Shown one piece after another: positions 46,553 through 58,301 of a DNA stretch of 64,000 bases. Positions within the stretch are counted from its first letter, which is position 1, and the number at the start of each line of letters is the position of its first letter. The position numbers were made by a program, and so were the translations under genes. Where the stretch lies: contig JAVYIG010001826.1 in NCBI GenBank assembly GCA_035222895.1, forward strand, positions 82,001-146,000. The letters run 5' to 3'. Source of the DNA: Strongylocentrotus droebachiensis (Eukaryota; Echinodermata; Echinoidea; Camarodonta; Strongylocentrotidae). The notes beneath the pieces are model-generated. The model had not been told where the DNA came from. It was given only the letters and a program-made list of their open reading frames with translations, and did no database searches.

Positions 46553-46562
46553 ATCGACTTAC

Positions 46563-46629
46563 TTATTGTAAAAAAGCAGAGAATTTGACCCATCTATCCA
46601 GCGCCCTCTCGAGTCCATTCCAATCCATG
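46563..46629 (-). CDS. Lectin-receptor copy 2, exon b: WIG and W.DG motifs of the lectin domain
   Basis: A 67-base exon, acceptor CTTCTGTAG right of 46629 and donor GTAAGT left of 46563. With one base from exon a it encodes A-WIGMDSRGRWIDGSNSLL then FYN. Phase 1 in and phase 2 out, as in copy 1. Confidence 0.86.
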
Positions 46630-46860
46630 CTACAGAAGTCAGATTTCCGAAGGATTCTAATTGAGAAGATTCCAAGAAATATTTATTTGTATTGATTTAT
46701 TTTATCTTTATTCGTTCGTTTTTATGATGCTTATACATTATAGTTGGTGTTTAATATTAAAGTAAAGTTTAACATTATTAAGAATAACTTGTAAAATTAT
46801 GAATTCAAACTTTCACGATTTGAGTAATCGCAAACTTGAAGGATATTTCATATTTGTATA

Positions 46861-47852
46861 CACAGTTAAAAAAATTGTGAACAAGTTGTTTAAAAGTTTA
46901 AATATCCTCGGATTAACGGGTGACCTGATCTGAGAGTTGTTTAAAGTTTGAACACTTAGTTGATCAACATTTTGAACAACTTGTTTAAAATCACAATTTA
47001 AACAACCGGTGTTGTTTAAAGACGGTTGTTTAAAAAGGAGCTGTTGTTCAGTGGGGGTTGTTTACACCAACTGGGTTGTTTAAAGAAAGTTGTTTAAAAA
47101 AGAGCTGTTGTTCAGTGGGGGTTGTTTACACCAATTGGGTTGTTTAAAGAAAGTTGTTTAAAAAGGAGCTGTTGTTCAGTGGGAGTTGTTTACAACAAAA
47201 GGGTTGTATAATGGGGTATAATTTTGGTTTGATACTCTGAATAAGTGCACCACTACTTGTGGGTCTCTATATAGGTATATGAAAACTAACAATATGGTAG
47301 GGTAATTCTGCAATTCATGAATTAGCGCCAAAACAGTGCCCAATTTGCATGAGCGCACATGCACGCACGTATAGACTGCATATATAGGGATGCATGCAAT
47401 CTCTATGGCAAGGAATTTAGCACACGTTATAACCGAGTGCGCGATCAGTGCCGCACTGCATGACGCGACGATTTTAAGTCTACCTATTTTAACTGTGAAC
47501 TTACGCTTTAAGTTAAAAACTTCAAGTTGGTTAATAGAAAAGTGATTTCATTTAAGCCATTGAATGGCCAGTCACTTAGAAGCGCGTCGGTAGCTTGGTC
47601 GGCCATGGTGTGAAATAAAGCTTTCAGCCAACTCGCACTTTTACTGGCACGTGACACATGACGTCATACGTAAACAACACTGTCTAAAAGCTCTCGTATA
47701 ATTAATATAGCAGTCATTACATTTTAAACAGCGATTGTTTAACAAAATTACTTCCGTTTCGAGCAACATTGTTTACAATTTGTTCAACTGTTGTTTAAGA
47801 TAGTGTACAACTGTAAGTGAACATCACTTTTTTAAGCAGCGTTTTTACTGTG
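46861..47852. mobile_element. 992-bp TA-target DNA element rich in TTGTTTAAA motifs
   Basis: Ends CACAGTTAAAAAA and, inverted, CACAGTAAAAACG, between TATA tracts. The LINE-bearing copy 1 reads ATTTGTATATAACC at the same point (near 23497), so exactly one TA was duplicated. Inside, about three copies of a 64-bp repeat (47030-47190) share GTTGTTCAGTGGGGGTTGTT, and GTTGTTTAAA occurs many times. No transposase. It lies in the intron between lectin exons a and b of copy 2. Confidence 0.85.
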
Positions 47853-47994
47853 TATAACCTGATTACGGTCTATGTATGTATGTTGAAAATGTAAAGACTT
47901 ACACTCCGTCGTCTTTAAGAGGAGTCAAAGTGTAAAATAATTTAAATGATTATTCATATTACTTTTACTAGTGTTGCTGCGGGCTCCTGCAGCT

Positions 47995-48180
47995 GTTACT
48001 ACTACTATACTACTACTACTACTACTACTACTACAAACACTACTATTACTATACTACTACTGCTCCTCCTCCTTCTCCTCCTCCTCCTCCTCCTCCTACT
48101 CTTCTTCCTCCTCTGCTTCTTCTTCTCCTCCTCCTCCTCCTCTTCCTCACACTTCTCCGCATCCTGTCCCCCTTCTCCTC
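47995..48180. repeat. CTA then CTC/CTT pyrimidine microsatellite, B2
   Basis: Counterpart of 23640-23815, with the same order of TAC triplets then CCT/TTC triplets and small length changes. Confidence 0.9.
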
Positions 48181-48299
48181 CTCGTCCTTTTAATATTACA
48201 TACATTTCCCCTCTTACGCCTACTACTGTTACTTGTCGAAGTTCAAAGCTGCAGAACGAAAAAAAACACCAAAAAAAAAACCGTTGAACATCACCTTAC

Positions 48300-48452
48300 C
48301 TACAAGAAAGTCATTCTCCTGTCTGTTCACTATGGATGTCAAGAAACCGCCATCAAAGTCACATTGCGACCCTGCGAGTTGCCATGACAACGGCTCAGTA
48401 TGGAGTGTGTAGCAGTATTCCAGTCGGCCAATCGAATCACTAGGACAGGACG
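48300..48452 (-). CDS. Lectin-receptor copy 2, exon a: N-terminal half of the C-type lectin domain
   Basis: A 153-base exon identical in length and phase to copy 1 23942-24094. Acceptor CTTTGTTTCAAAG, donor GTAAGG. It encodes SCPSDSIGRLEYCYTLHTEP, LSWQLAGSQC, GGFLTSIVN and QENDFLV. Replacements against copy 1 (G to D twice, N to T, two R to Q) are at exposed-type positions; the cysteines and the WIG-side core are unchanged. Confidence 0.87.
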
Positions 48453-48599
48453 CTTTGAAACAAAGTAGAAAGGACGAAAGAAGGGAGGCAAAATAAAAAT
48501 GTGATTGTAGAAACTCACTGATCTTCTGTGGTATAGTTAGAGATCGAACATTCGTAATTAAGGAGTGAATAAAGCTGAATGACTTCATACCATATCCTT

Positions 48600-49993
48600 A
48601 TCCCTAAAATTAACCCTATTCATGCCTAATCCTAAACTAAGCCTTAACCGAACCATTAACCAATCATTTAATCCATGTATCCTTGATCCCAATCCAAGGT
48701 AGTATGACGATATGGAGTGTATTTAAATTATTGCAAAAGAATATTTAAGTTCGGGTGTTAATGGGTCTGACAATTTCAGAGATTATAAAATAATAATATC
48801 AATTAGATCAGTTTATATTGCGGTACTATAATCTTATGCTCTGCTGTGCTGTAATGAAAGCAGAACTCCTAACAGTACTAATTTACAGACAAACACGAAT
48901 ATATAATCATTTAAAAACTATTCAAAAGCCCCTGAACACAAATGCGTTTCAACGAAACTTTGGGCAGGCAACAGAGTCTTTTCTTAATAAATTATGTTTA
49001 GTGGTTTGTTATTTCAAAGCTTTTGAGTGGCGCAACTGAAAGCGCCACCTACACGAGTTACATTTGTTTATATATATTATGTGTGTGAGGTATAGCTTTA
49101 GAAGCAGCTTGTCCTGTGTAAAGGATAATAAATCCCATAAAGAAAACTCGGTATTAGAAGAAGCCTAGACCTGACAACTGAGTGTACACGAAGAGGACAT
49201 TGACTTCTATCAAAATATCTAATAATATCAAAAATATGTATGAAGGAACCACTGGCGATGCACTACAGTTTAAAACTGATAAAAGCAGGTTTGAAAATAC
49301 CACATAGATGGAATGGAAATATAAGACAAGATTTATAAAGCTGTTATTTGCCTAATTGTTTTTGCCTATAACAACTCTCGACCACCAATCTTTGCGACAT
49401 AAACTGTAGGCCTACACAAATTGGAATAAAACTATATAAATTCACGACATTGATATGCCATAACCAAACAGCATCTGGGTAATTAATCATTTTCAATTTT
49501 AATCAAGCAGTAATATTATAAGGCTAATAACATATTGAATTTTAATAAGGTGTCTGTACTATGGTTACTATGGTTACGCCCGCCGCTCAAGCATACGATC
49601 CTCATACGATCCTCCAGCGATCCAACTTTAACGGAATGGCAATTATTATAGGTCTCGAAATCTAAACCAACCTTGTCTTATTTTTGGTTAAGGTTCTAAA
49701 TAATAATAAGAATACTAACAACCAAAATTGTAGTGCATTTAAGCCGTATCGGCTTCCAATCGTAGACAATCGCACGACAAATCTGCTGATAACCAATCAG
49801 AAGCAAAGAATTTCACTAGCTTATAACAAAAACTGTCATTTGTCACGGATGACAAGTTTTGTGAAACGGGTCCCTGGTCAGATGTCACTACGATTCTCAT
49901 CCGATTTAGCTATTCCTCGATCCTCCAAGAAGCTTGAAAGCCCTTGGAATTTATATTTGCTTGATCATAATAATTATTCAGATCCTTGATTAT
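48600..49993. other. Intronic/intergenic part of B2 without recognised genes
   Basis: Matches B1 24240-25550 at roughly 96%, apart from a private insertion of about 100 bases near 49770-49875. No exon recognised. Confidence 0.5.
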
Positions 49994-50095
49994 TATGGAA
50001 TGTTTTCTCTAAAGGGGACCAACTTTAGTTCATGGTTTAATCCACCGACCAAGTATGGAATGCAAAGTGTCCATATGAATATGTTTTTGAATAGT

Positions 50096-50655
50096 AAGCA
50101 AATAATTACCGTTTGTGAAGGTGATGGGACAAACTATTACTTCCGAGGCGATCTGGATGTAGCTATCTTTCCGAAGCGAAGCTGAGGAAAGATAGCGTAT
50201 ACATTCTGATCGACGAGGAAGTGATAGTTTGCCATCGCCTGAAACCAAAAGGTGATTATTTGCTTTATATTCCACATCTAAAGCAATTTAACTACAAAAA
50301 GAAAAAGACGTGTATGCATTTATATAAAAGACACCATGGACCTACTAGACACCTAGGCCCAAATTCACACCAAAAAAAGTTTAAGTTTAACCCAAACCCC
50401 TTGAGGGTACGGTGCGCACATGTGTTCTCCTTGATTGCGCTCAATGTTAATGCGCGCTTAATTACGCCTGTTTTAGTGCGCTTTTGGATAATCTTCAATG
50501 AAAGTGCGTTGCCCTGTGTAGATAGTAGTACTATCTACACAGTGTAACGAACTTTTTGGTTCTCCCATCAATAATGGGCGAACTATCTTTCATCACGTGA
50601 TTTACTTTTGACCAATCGTAGAGCAAGATTCTTAGTAAGTGGAATATAATTTAAT
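50096..50655. mobile_element. Insertion private to B2 inside the older MITE
   Basis: B1 has continuous MITE sequence (25650-25680) where B2 carries about 560 extra bases. Its left part is an imperfect palindrome: GCAAATAATTACCGTTTGTG near 50098 pairs with an inverted counterpart ending GGTGATTATTTGC near 50262. No coding capacity. Confidence 0.55.
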
Positions 50656-51549
50656 TTCTCACTAAATTAAAATAAAATATAATAACATAATTAATAAAAC
50701 TCAATATAACTATGATATCGTTATTTTATCATGGTAATTTAGGGACATATCAATTTAATCTAAAATATATTCATATGGACACTTGGCATTTCATACTTAA
50801 TCGCTGGATTAAACCATGGACTAAAGTTAGTTCGCTTTCGAGAATACCACCCTTAGATTTTACATGGGCGAATATTCGCATAAAATGCTATTGCTAATTC
50901 TGCTAAATTTGGATCGTAGTAAGATCGTAGTCACATCGTAGTCGGATCGTAGTAAGATCGTAGGCAGTGCTATCGGGATTCACATACCTTGACAGTGAAA
51001 GGCCGGAGCTAGTGTTATTATAATGCATGCATGGAGGAAGGGTGTCCAAGGAACCTAAACATTATAAATAAAGGTAACAAAGTTAACTTGACGAAAGGGG
51101 TGATAATGTATATAACATATAATTGAAAATGTAATAATCCGTTTTCATACAGTCAAACAAAAAAACTGTGAGTCCATGTAATTATATACAGTCAAACTTG
51201 CTTAATTGACGACCTGTCTAAAAGAAAGACCCTTTATAATGGTTTCTCATTGAATCATGTACTTGGAACATGTACATAAAGACCACTTTTCTTGTCTCCC
51301 TTGGGTGGTCTTGACATGTTTCATTGTACAACCTAGCTTATTTCTTCATTATATTTTGACAGGTCTAAATATTGTCGCAAAGCATTAGCGCCATGCAAGC
51401 CTATTGTAATTGCGTTACTGTGTACAGTTTGTTGTTGCCCCGGGTTGCTGCTAGACATCTCGTAAATATTTCACATTCAATTGTTTACAAGTTTACATGC
51501 CCCTCGATCTCCATAGTGATAATAATGATAGGAGGAATGATGATAAAAT

Positions 51550-51630
51550 GATGATGATGATGATGATGGTGATGTATACTACTACTACTACTACTACTAC
51601 TACTACCTACCTACCTACTACTACTACTAA

Positions 51631-51666
<36 letters not shown>

Positions 51667-52111
51667 CACTACTACTACTACTTACTACCTACTACTACTA
51701 CCACTACTACCACTACTACTACTACTACTACTACGACTACCTACCTACTACTAATACTACTACTCAGGGGCGGATCTAGCTTTTTGCTAAGGGGGGGGGG
51801 TTTGACCAAAATAATGACGATGCAGAGCATCGTCCACGAGCCGCGAAGCGGCGAGCCGATTTTTTTTTGGGTGTTTATTTGAACCCCGTAAGTGATGTTT
51901 TCCTGGCATCTATTAACACAATTTTTTTCTTTCTTTTTTTCTTTCTTTTTTTCTTTCTTTTTTTCTTTTTTTTTCCTTTTTTTTTTTTTTTTTTTTTTGG
52001 GCCGCCCAAGGGGGGGGGGGGTTTAAACCCCCTAAACCCCCCCCGTAGATCCGCGCCTGCTACTACTACTACTACTACTACTACCTACCTACTACTACTA
52101 CTACTACCTAC

Positions 52112-52147
<36 letters not shown>

Positions 52148-52264
52148 TCTTTACTACTTCTACTAACTACCTACTAATACTACTACTACTACTATCTACC
52201 TACATACTACTACTACTACTACTACTACTACCTACTACTACTACTACTACTACTACATACCTAC

Positions 52265-52295
<31 letters not shown>

Positions 52296-52299
52296 CTAC

Positions 52300-52331
<32 letters not shown>

Positions 52332-52350
52332 GCTGCTAATAATAATAATA
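51550..52350. repeat. Long CTA/CTAC microsatellite array, B2
   Basis: GATGAT, then (CTA)n blocks punctuated by CTACCTAC, interrupted by a hAT-like element at 51765-52059. Expanded relative to the B1 array at 28797-29000. Confidence 0.95.
51765..52059. mobile_element. hAT-like MITE (CAGGGGCGGATC termini) in CTA array
   Basis: Ends CAGGGGCGGATCTAGC and, inverted, CAGGCGCGGATCTAC. CTACTACT flanks both ends but is uninformative inside a CTA repeat. Poly-T and paired G/C runs are inside. Absent from B1. Confidence 0.8.
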
Positions 52351-52582
52351 TGGTATAGTTAACTAAGGATGTTATCTTCATGCATGCCCTACAATCATTC
52401 CTAGCCATGCATTGCCAGGTAACCATGGTAACCATTCAATACACTTAGGTCGATGATTTGAGTGAAACATTACCAGCTTCTCCTCTAAATATGTCTGCAA
52501 AAATTCAGACCATTGATAGACTTAAATTAAAAATAAATAACCATCGTACATAATTGTATCCACACCGAGCACTCACACCTAC

Positions 52583-52662
52583 CTGAATAGATCGTTTTCC
52601 CTCCATATATTCATCCATGTCGCAAGCACAAGCTATCACAGGCAGACAAAAAGGCACAGCGG
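52583..52662 (-). CDS. Candidate upstream exon of lectin-receptor copy 2
   Basis: Counterpart of 29269-29352 with a consensus donor (TATTCAG/GTAGGTGTGAG). It is 80 bases long: one CGAC of the copy-1 CGACCGAC is missing, so the signal-like frame would leave in phase 0 and not fit lectin exon a. Either copy 2 is disabled here or the exon is non-coding in both. Confidence 0.35.
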
Positions 52663-52850
52663 CTGAGAGAAATTTAAGCTACCCAAATCAGCTACTAATT
52701 TATTATTTTAATGACAGTCCATTGTCCAGTGCCGTTCCTAGCTGAAAGTGCTGGAGACTATAGGCCTATAATTATACAAGCGTGGTAGTTTGGCATGGCT
52801 TGGCTGCTGCCATGTTAAATAAAGTTGGATTTGTATGCATCCACACGCGG

Positions 52851-53350
52851 AGAACCGATATTGCACGGACGGATAAAAGCGTCGCTATCAATATGAATAC
52901 GCTGTTGCGATCATGAGCAAAATGGGATCAAATTATATCACTTTTGAATCTCATCTCATTGTTATATTCCGATTAATGGCTGCAAAATCCAACGATGCGC
53001 CACTCTCTATCCACAACGCGCTTAACACGTATTCCACCACAATAAGCATGTACAGTCTTTTTCAGCGTTTGGTATTTGCACAATACCTACCAGTTTTGTC
53101 CTTTCTATTTCAGTCGAACCCTTGGTTAATAATCATTTATCATAGGAGGGAAAAAAAAAACCCGTACATGCATGTTTGCCATGTATTAATATTTGCAAAG
53201 TCCTATTTTGGGCAACACGTCATAACCACGCAGCACCTTGAAAGAGTTGATACAGAGCATTTTTCCCCTCTCAAGTTAATACAATGTGTAAATAGCATAT
53301 CAAACTGTGATTTCTAATTTCATGTATGAATGCATTGCCCCTACCATTTA
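52851..53350. other. B2 partner of the near-identical 500-bp block
   Basis: Four substitutions against 29541-30040. It keeps the same 134-codon plus-strand frame (52913-53317) with two replacements and two silent changes. Confidence 0.5.
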
Positions 53351-55366
53351 TTTTCCAAGACTATATCTGTGGTGTCTATAACTTACAAGCGGTGCTTAAT
53401 TTGACCATTGACCCCTCCATATTTTCATTTTCTTTTTTCGTTCTTTCTTTTCAAATCAACACTCCGTGCAAACTAGTATATATGAGATACGTATCTTCAT
53501 TTATTATATTTGACAATAGAATTCATGTTTGTTCTTTGTATACCATTTATTTTATGTAAACATTGTAAAATTCAGTCATGTGTATTATAAAAAATAAAGT
53601 GAAACTGAAACTGTAAATTGAAACTGAAACACGTAAATGGACATTGCTAAAATGTGTTGTATGATGTATTGCCTAAAAATCCGCCCAAAATTTTCCACTA
53701 AACAACGGAATTTGATGTAACAGTAATATGTGTCTTTACTAAAGTAATACATATCATTAATCATCTCCACAACAAATTTGACTCTCTGAAAAATAGCAAC
53801 GATCGTACCTTAATCTGTCTATATATCAAAATGATGCAGAGAAAGTGGTAGGGAGGAGGGAGTGCGTCGAGAAGAAAAACACAATTTTAATAAAGGGGAG
53901 GGCTGTGGGACAAATTTGCCAAGAAATTAGTGGAATAGTTCAAACGAGCAGAAACAAATAACTTCGCATTAATCAAATATTCGCCGACATAAGTTTGTCT
54001 TTTTTGCGGCAGGTATATACTGGCGTCTAATTACTATGTAAAAGGCGGCTAGGCCATGGTTAGTAAAGACCCCTTCTTTGTTTATTCAGATATCATCTCC
54101 TCGAAATCAAGGATCAATCTGACGTAGCTGGGGAGTGTTTCACAAAGACTAAGATTGACTTTAAGTTGAGCTTAACTATGGCAGGCTGTTCATGCCACTA
54201 ATTCCTCTATTCCTGGCATTGGTTTCTCACGGGACGTGCAAATCGTGGTCACAAATCTACAGAATTTACCTTGTTATGTTGATATTACCTATGTTGATAT
54301 TATCTAAAGATCGTAATTGAGAGACCAATAGTGAGAGCATGAGTGGCATGAACGCAACGACTCAGCCAGCCGCTGAATCCGCTGAATAAGCGGGGGGGGG
54401 GGGGGGGGGTGAGAGTGGGGGGGGGGGGCTGGAAATGTCAAAATTTGGCCGACCGATATTTGTTATTTTTATTTTTGTTATTAATTAATTTGTTTAGGGG
54501 GGGGGGTCATCAAAAATCACACACATAAAACAAATTGAGGGTGGGGGTTCAACCCCCAAAACAACCCCGCTGCGTAAGCGCCTGGCGATTGATACCAATC
54601 GCAAATAAGTTGCGATTGATATCAACTCTTTGTAATACAGGGCCCAGGAGTAAATACATTTATAAGCAGATTTGATTGATAAACGTCTGTTTAAAAAAAA
54701 ACAAGTTCACACGCAAATATACACACACAAATACCACTTATGAATCAGTTTTTCTAAGAAATACCAACAAAAATAAGCGTTAGCATTAATCTTTTCTTAG
54801 AGAAAATGGAGATTTATTGTAATAGGTCTCTCTGATTTTGAAGAATGCATAACACATTGCCAACGTGACAGAACTGGAATCGAACGCATATTTGAAACCC
54901 CTCAAAATGTTCTAATAAGAATGTATACTATGATTATAAAAGCCTCTTACTCTTACTCCAAAAATAACTTACTTTCAATAGAAACCTTTTTTGATTGGTT
55001 TGTCTTCATATTCTGCTTCTATTGTGAGTAAGTTATTTTTCGAGTGGACTTGCCTTTTATAATCGCCTCTTACACAAAGATCGTTTGAACACTTTTTCAT
55101 TTTAAATTTTACCTTAAGATTTTTTTTTGAGGCCGCTATCCTAGTCAAGCATTGCTTATGATTGCGGTCTCCTCCACTTTTTCAACAGAAAGTTTGGATA
55201 ATACTTTAAATTTATAATAATATGTTATAGAAATATTAAGCCTCGTTATTATTTGTACATATGTAAAAAAAAAAACTTAAAAAAAACATTTTGACATGAA
55301 GTTATTATTGTTTGTATAAATTGTATTATACCTTACGTTTTCATGTTCTCTTTGTTATTTAGTTAA

Positions 55367-55633
55367 GAACCTGTATTTTACATGGCACTGTGTCATGTAC
55401 CTCGGTTTTGAATGTTTAATTCTTTGTGTATTGCTGTTACGACTAATATTTCTAATAAAGGTGAGACAGCTTTGATCTCATTAATCTTCCTAAATTGTCT
55501 ATACTATAGTCATGATCATGATGATAGTCATTTTATACACGTACACAAATGATGTTAACCTGATAACTTCCATTTCTTTACTTGGTGTTGATTACTTTGA
55601 TTTTATTTTCTTTCTGCATTTTTACAAATATAA
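55367..55633 (-). repeat. About 270-bp inverted segment at the B2/A3 join
   Basis: The marker for the start of unit A (CTATAGTCATGATCATGAT, TTTCTTTAC, CACTGTGTCATG) reads in reverse complement here compared with A1 and A2, while flanks on both sides stay in the normal orientation. AACCTG and GGTTC mark the breakpoints. Confidence 0.8.
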
Positions 55634-56671
55634 TGGTTCTAGGGCATCTACCCCCTGGACATCCACCCCCAGTCAACAACTCCCCCCTAGGACAACTACC
55701 CCCCCCCCCCCAGACAACTACCCTCTAGGACAACTACCCCCGGACAAGTATCCCCCGCACAACTACCCCCAGGTGGATTACCCCTTAGGATAGTTGCCCG
55801 GGGGGTAGTTGCCCGGGGGTAGTTGTCCTAGGGGGTAATTGACTTGGGGTGGCTATCCGGGGGCGTCTTTTTCCTAACCTAGCCATCCTAGCGCTCCATA
55901 TTAATATTAGAATATATGAATATTTGCGTTTGCCAGATTCTGACTAACCAGTATGTCGCAATGATTATGGACAAGTTATGACCTGGGTAGTCTTTTGTTT
56001 ACGGTACAAGCCTCCCGATTTTCTCGGAATGTCATTTATTTGAAAACATAGCTTTGCATTTGTAATTTGTGTATGAAATCTCATTATTTGATAAATTATC
56101 GCATCAGATTCTGTGTGAGTGCGTATCATGAATATTTATGATTAGCGCATGACGTATAGGTTCCTATTGAGCCAATCAAATGCAGCGATAGGATGGCTAG
56201 GTTAGGAAAAAAGGTTTTCTCGGAATGTCATTTATTTTAAGAAAACACAGCTTTGCATTTCCGATTTTCTCGGAATGTCATTTATTTGAAAACATTGCTT
56301 TGCATTTGTAATTGTTGTATGAAATCTCATTATTTGATAAATTATCGCATCAGATTCTGTGTGAGAGCGTATCCTGAATATTTATGATTAGCGCATGACG
56401 TATAGGTTCCTATTGAGCCAATCAAAGGCAGCGGTAGGATGGCTAGGTTAGGAAAAAACGCATCCGGGGGTTGGGGATGTCCAGGGGGTGGGTGTCCGGA
56501 TACGAGAATACAAGTGTGCAATTGGAAGGATGCACATAACAAATACAAGATATAAATTACATGGAACATAATCGTTAAGCACAAGAAACACTTCAATATA
56601 AAGGAGAAGGCAAAATCTGAAAGCCCTGAACGGTTACAAGCAAGCCGAATCTTTGTACATTTTTTGATAGA

Positions 56672-57358
56672 AACTATTCGTCCATTTAAGAACGTAAAAT
56701 TAACTTGATCATGAATAATTGCAATGGTGATGTTTATTTTTTTATAATTAGAATTGCCATAGAACTTTATAACTGCTCATTACATATTTAGAATGTTTCC
56801 TCTTCTTAACACTAGTAACAGAAAGGGGACGATAGGGGTAGTTGATGTTCACGTCTTCTACTAAAAATATAAAGTAATTGAATGGCATTTTTCGTAGAGT
56901 AAGGTATGATAAGTATAAGAAATATATTTCATTCTCACAAACATGGTTTTATATCAGACATTTCATTATGAATATTACGTTTGGTATATGGCCTATATAA
57001 GTCAACGACAGCAAACTATTCGTCAATTTAAGAACGTAAAATTAACTTGATCATGAATAATTGCAATGGTGATGTTTATTTTTTTATAGTTAGAATTGCC
57101 ATAGTACTTTATATTAAACTGCTCATTACATTTTTTGAATATTTCCTCTTCTTAACACTAGTAACAGAAAGGGGACGGTAGGGGTAGTTGATGTTCACGT
57201 CTTCTACTAAGAATATAAAGTAATTGAATAGCATTTTTCGTATAATAAGGTATGATAAGTATAAGAAATATATTTCATTCTCACAGACATGGTTTTAAAT
57301 CAGACATTTCATTATGAATATTACGTTTGGTATATGGCCTATATGAGACAACGACAGC
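56672..57358 (+). repeat. 342-bp tandem duplication within A3
   Basis: AAACTATTCGTC starts at 56671 and again at 57013, and the following 340 bases repeat with few changes. A1 and A2 have one copy. Confidence 0.85.
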
Positions 57359-57576
57359 AAAGTGTCCAATTAAATCGAACAGTTATAACATGAAATATTA
57401 CATCAATTCTGCATTGTTATTTCTTTATACTTTATAGCAATTCCCAGGGCCCTGTTTCATCAAACTTGTTATCAATAACAAGTAACAATAGCTGTTATAA
57501 ACTACTGAAATCGATACATTTTATTGGCTAAGAGAATATTGATCATAGAAATTTAGCACTAGTGTTATTGATAATA

Positions 57577-58002
57577 CAGTGCGTCCCAGAAAAAACGAAA
57601 CCGAGAAGTATCGATGTTCTATCATAACTTAATCACAACTATAATTAATGAATGATACATATTTGGAAAGCTTAGAGTCTCCTCTTTCATGTGATGCTAC
57701 TCAGATAATGCATATTTCACGCATGAGTGATTAAAAGTAATTTGAAGGAAGGAAACCAAAAAGACATTTGGCGGGCGGTATCTGAATTTCAAAGAAAAAT
57801 TCAAATTTCTAGAAAGTTTATTTTCTGCTCTTTCATATGATACCTCAATCAAGAAAAATGAGCCAGGAATAACAAAGTTCTGTTTGTTTAAAGTAGCCCA
57901 TACATTTTCATAATTTTAACAAACGAATTCGTTTTCACTGGGTGCCTGCCGTATCAATAAACGAAATTAACAAATTAGACTTAACTCCGTTTCGTTGACA
58001 AT
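57577..58002. mobile_element. Fold-back element copy 4 (A3), left arm only
   Basis: Starts CAGTGCGTCCCAG after TA (57575-57576) and runs to the centre (CCGTTTCGTTGACAATC), where CACTAGTGTTATTGAT, also present just left of the element, reappears. The right half is missing, probably through deletion at that short repeat. Confidence 0.85.
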
Positions 58003-58301
58003 CACTAGTGTTATTGATTGGATTGGATATAGCGCCCTCGCGCTGCGTGGACGTGTTTTTCACAGGCTCTCTCAATCCGGTCAACTTTTCGGGAAAAATT
58101 TCATATCTTCACTGGAAAATTATACTTTTCTTCTGGAAGTTGGTTTCATTGCATATATGTTCAGGATATTGGATCCATAAGCGTGGTGAATTGGATTATA
58201 CAGAATAAGGTAGGCAAACAAAATCTGGGCTTTCTATACGCACCCTCTAACACACACGCACGGCGGGATTTGATTTTCCCGCCTCCCCCTAACACCCAAT
58301 C

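Larger units (their letters stand above)
33181..46860. repeat. Tandem unit part A, copy 2 (A2)
   Basis: Homologous to A1 in the same order and orientation, starting at AAGTAAAGAAAT and ending at CTTGAAGGATATTTCATATTTG. It carries lectin exons b, c and tail of copy 2. It is longer because of private insertions: the 34696-36258, 36293-36987, 37305-37780, 40097-44630 and 45139-45693 elements. Confidence 0.9.
47853..55366. repeat. Tandem unit part B, copy 2 (B2)
   Basis: Homologous to B1 in the same order and orientation. It holds lectin exon a of copy 2 and the candidate upstream exon. It lacks the B1 insertions at 26327-28572 and 30512-31380, and has its own insertion near 50096-50655 and a hAT-like element at 51765-52059. 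Confidence 0.9.
55367..58002. repeat. Tandem unit part A, copy 3 (A3), truncated
   Basis: Homologous to the first kilobase of A1 (7143-8050) and to A2 33181-34670, including the C-rich TIR element and the GGGCCCTGTTTCAT MITE. It ends where a LINE begins near 58003, so the third lectin tail exon would lie beyond the window if it exists. Confidence 0.85.
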
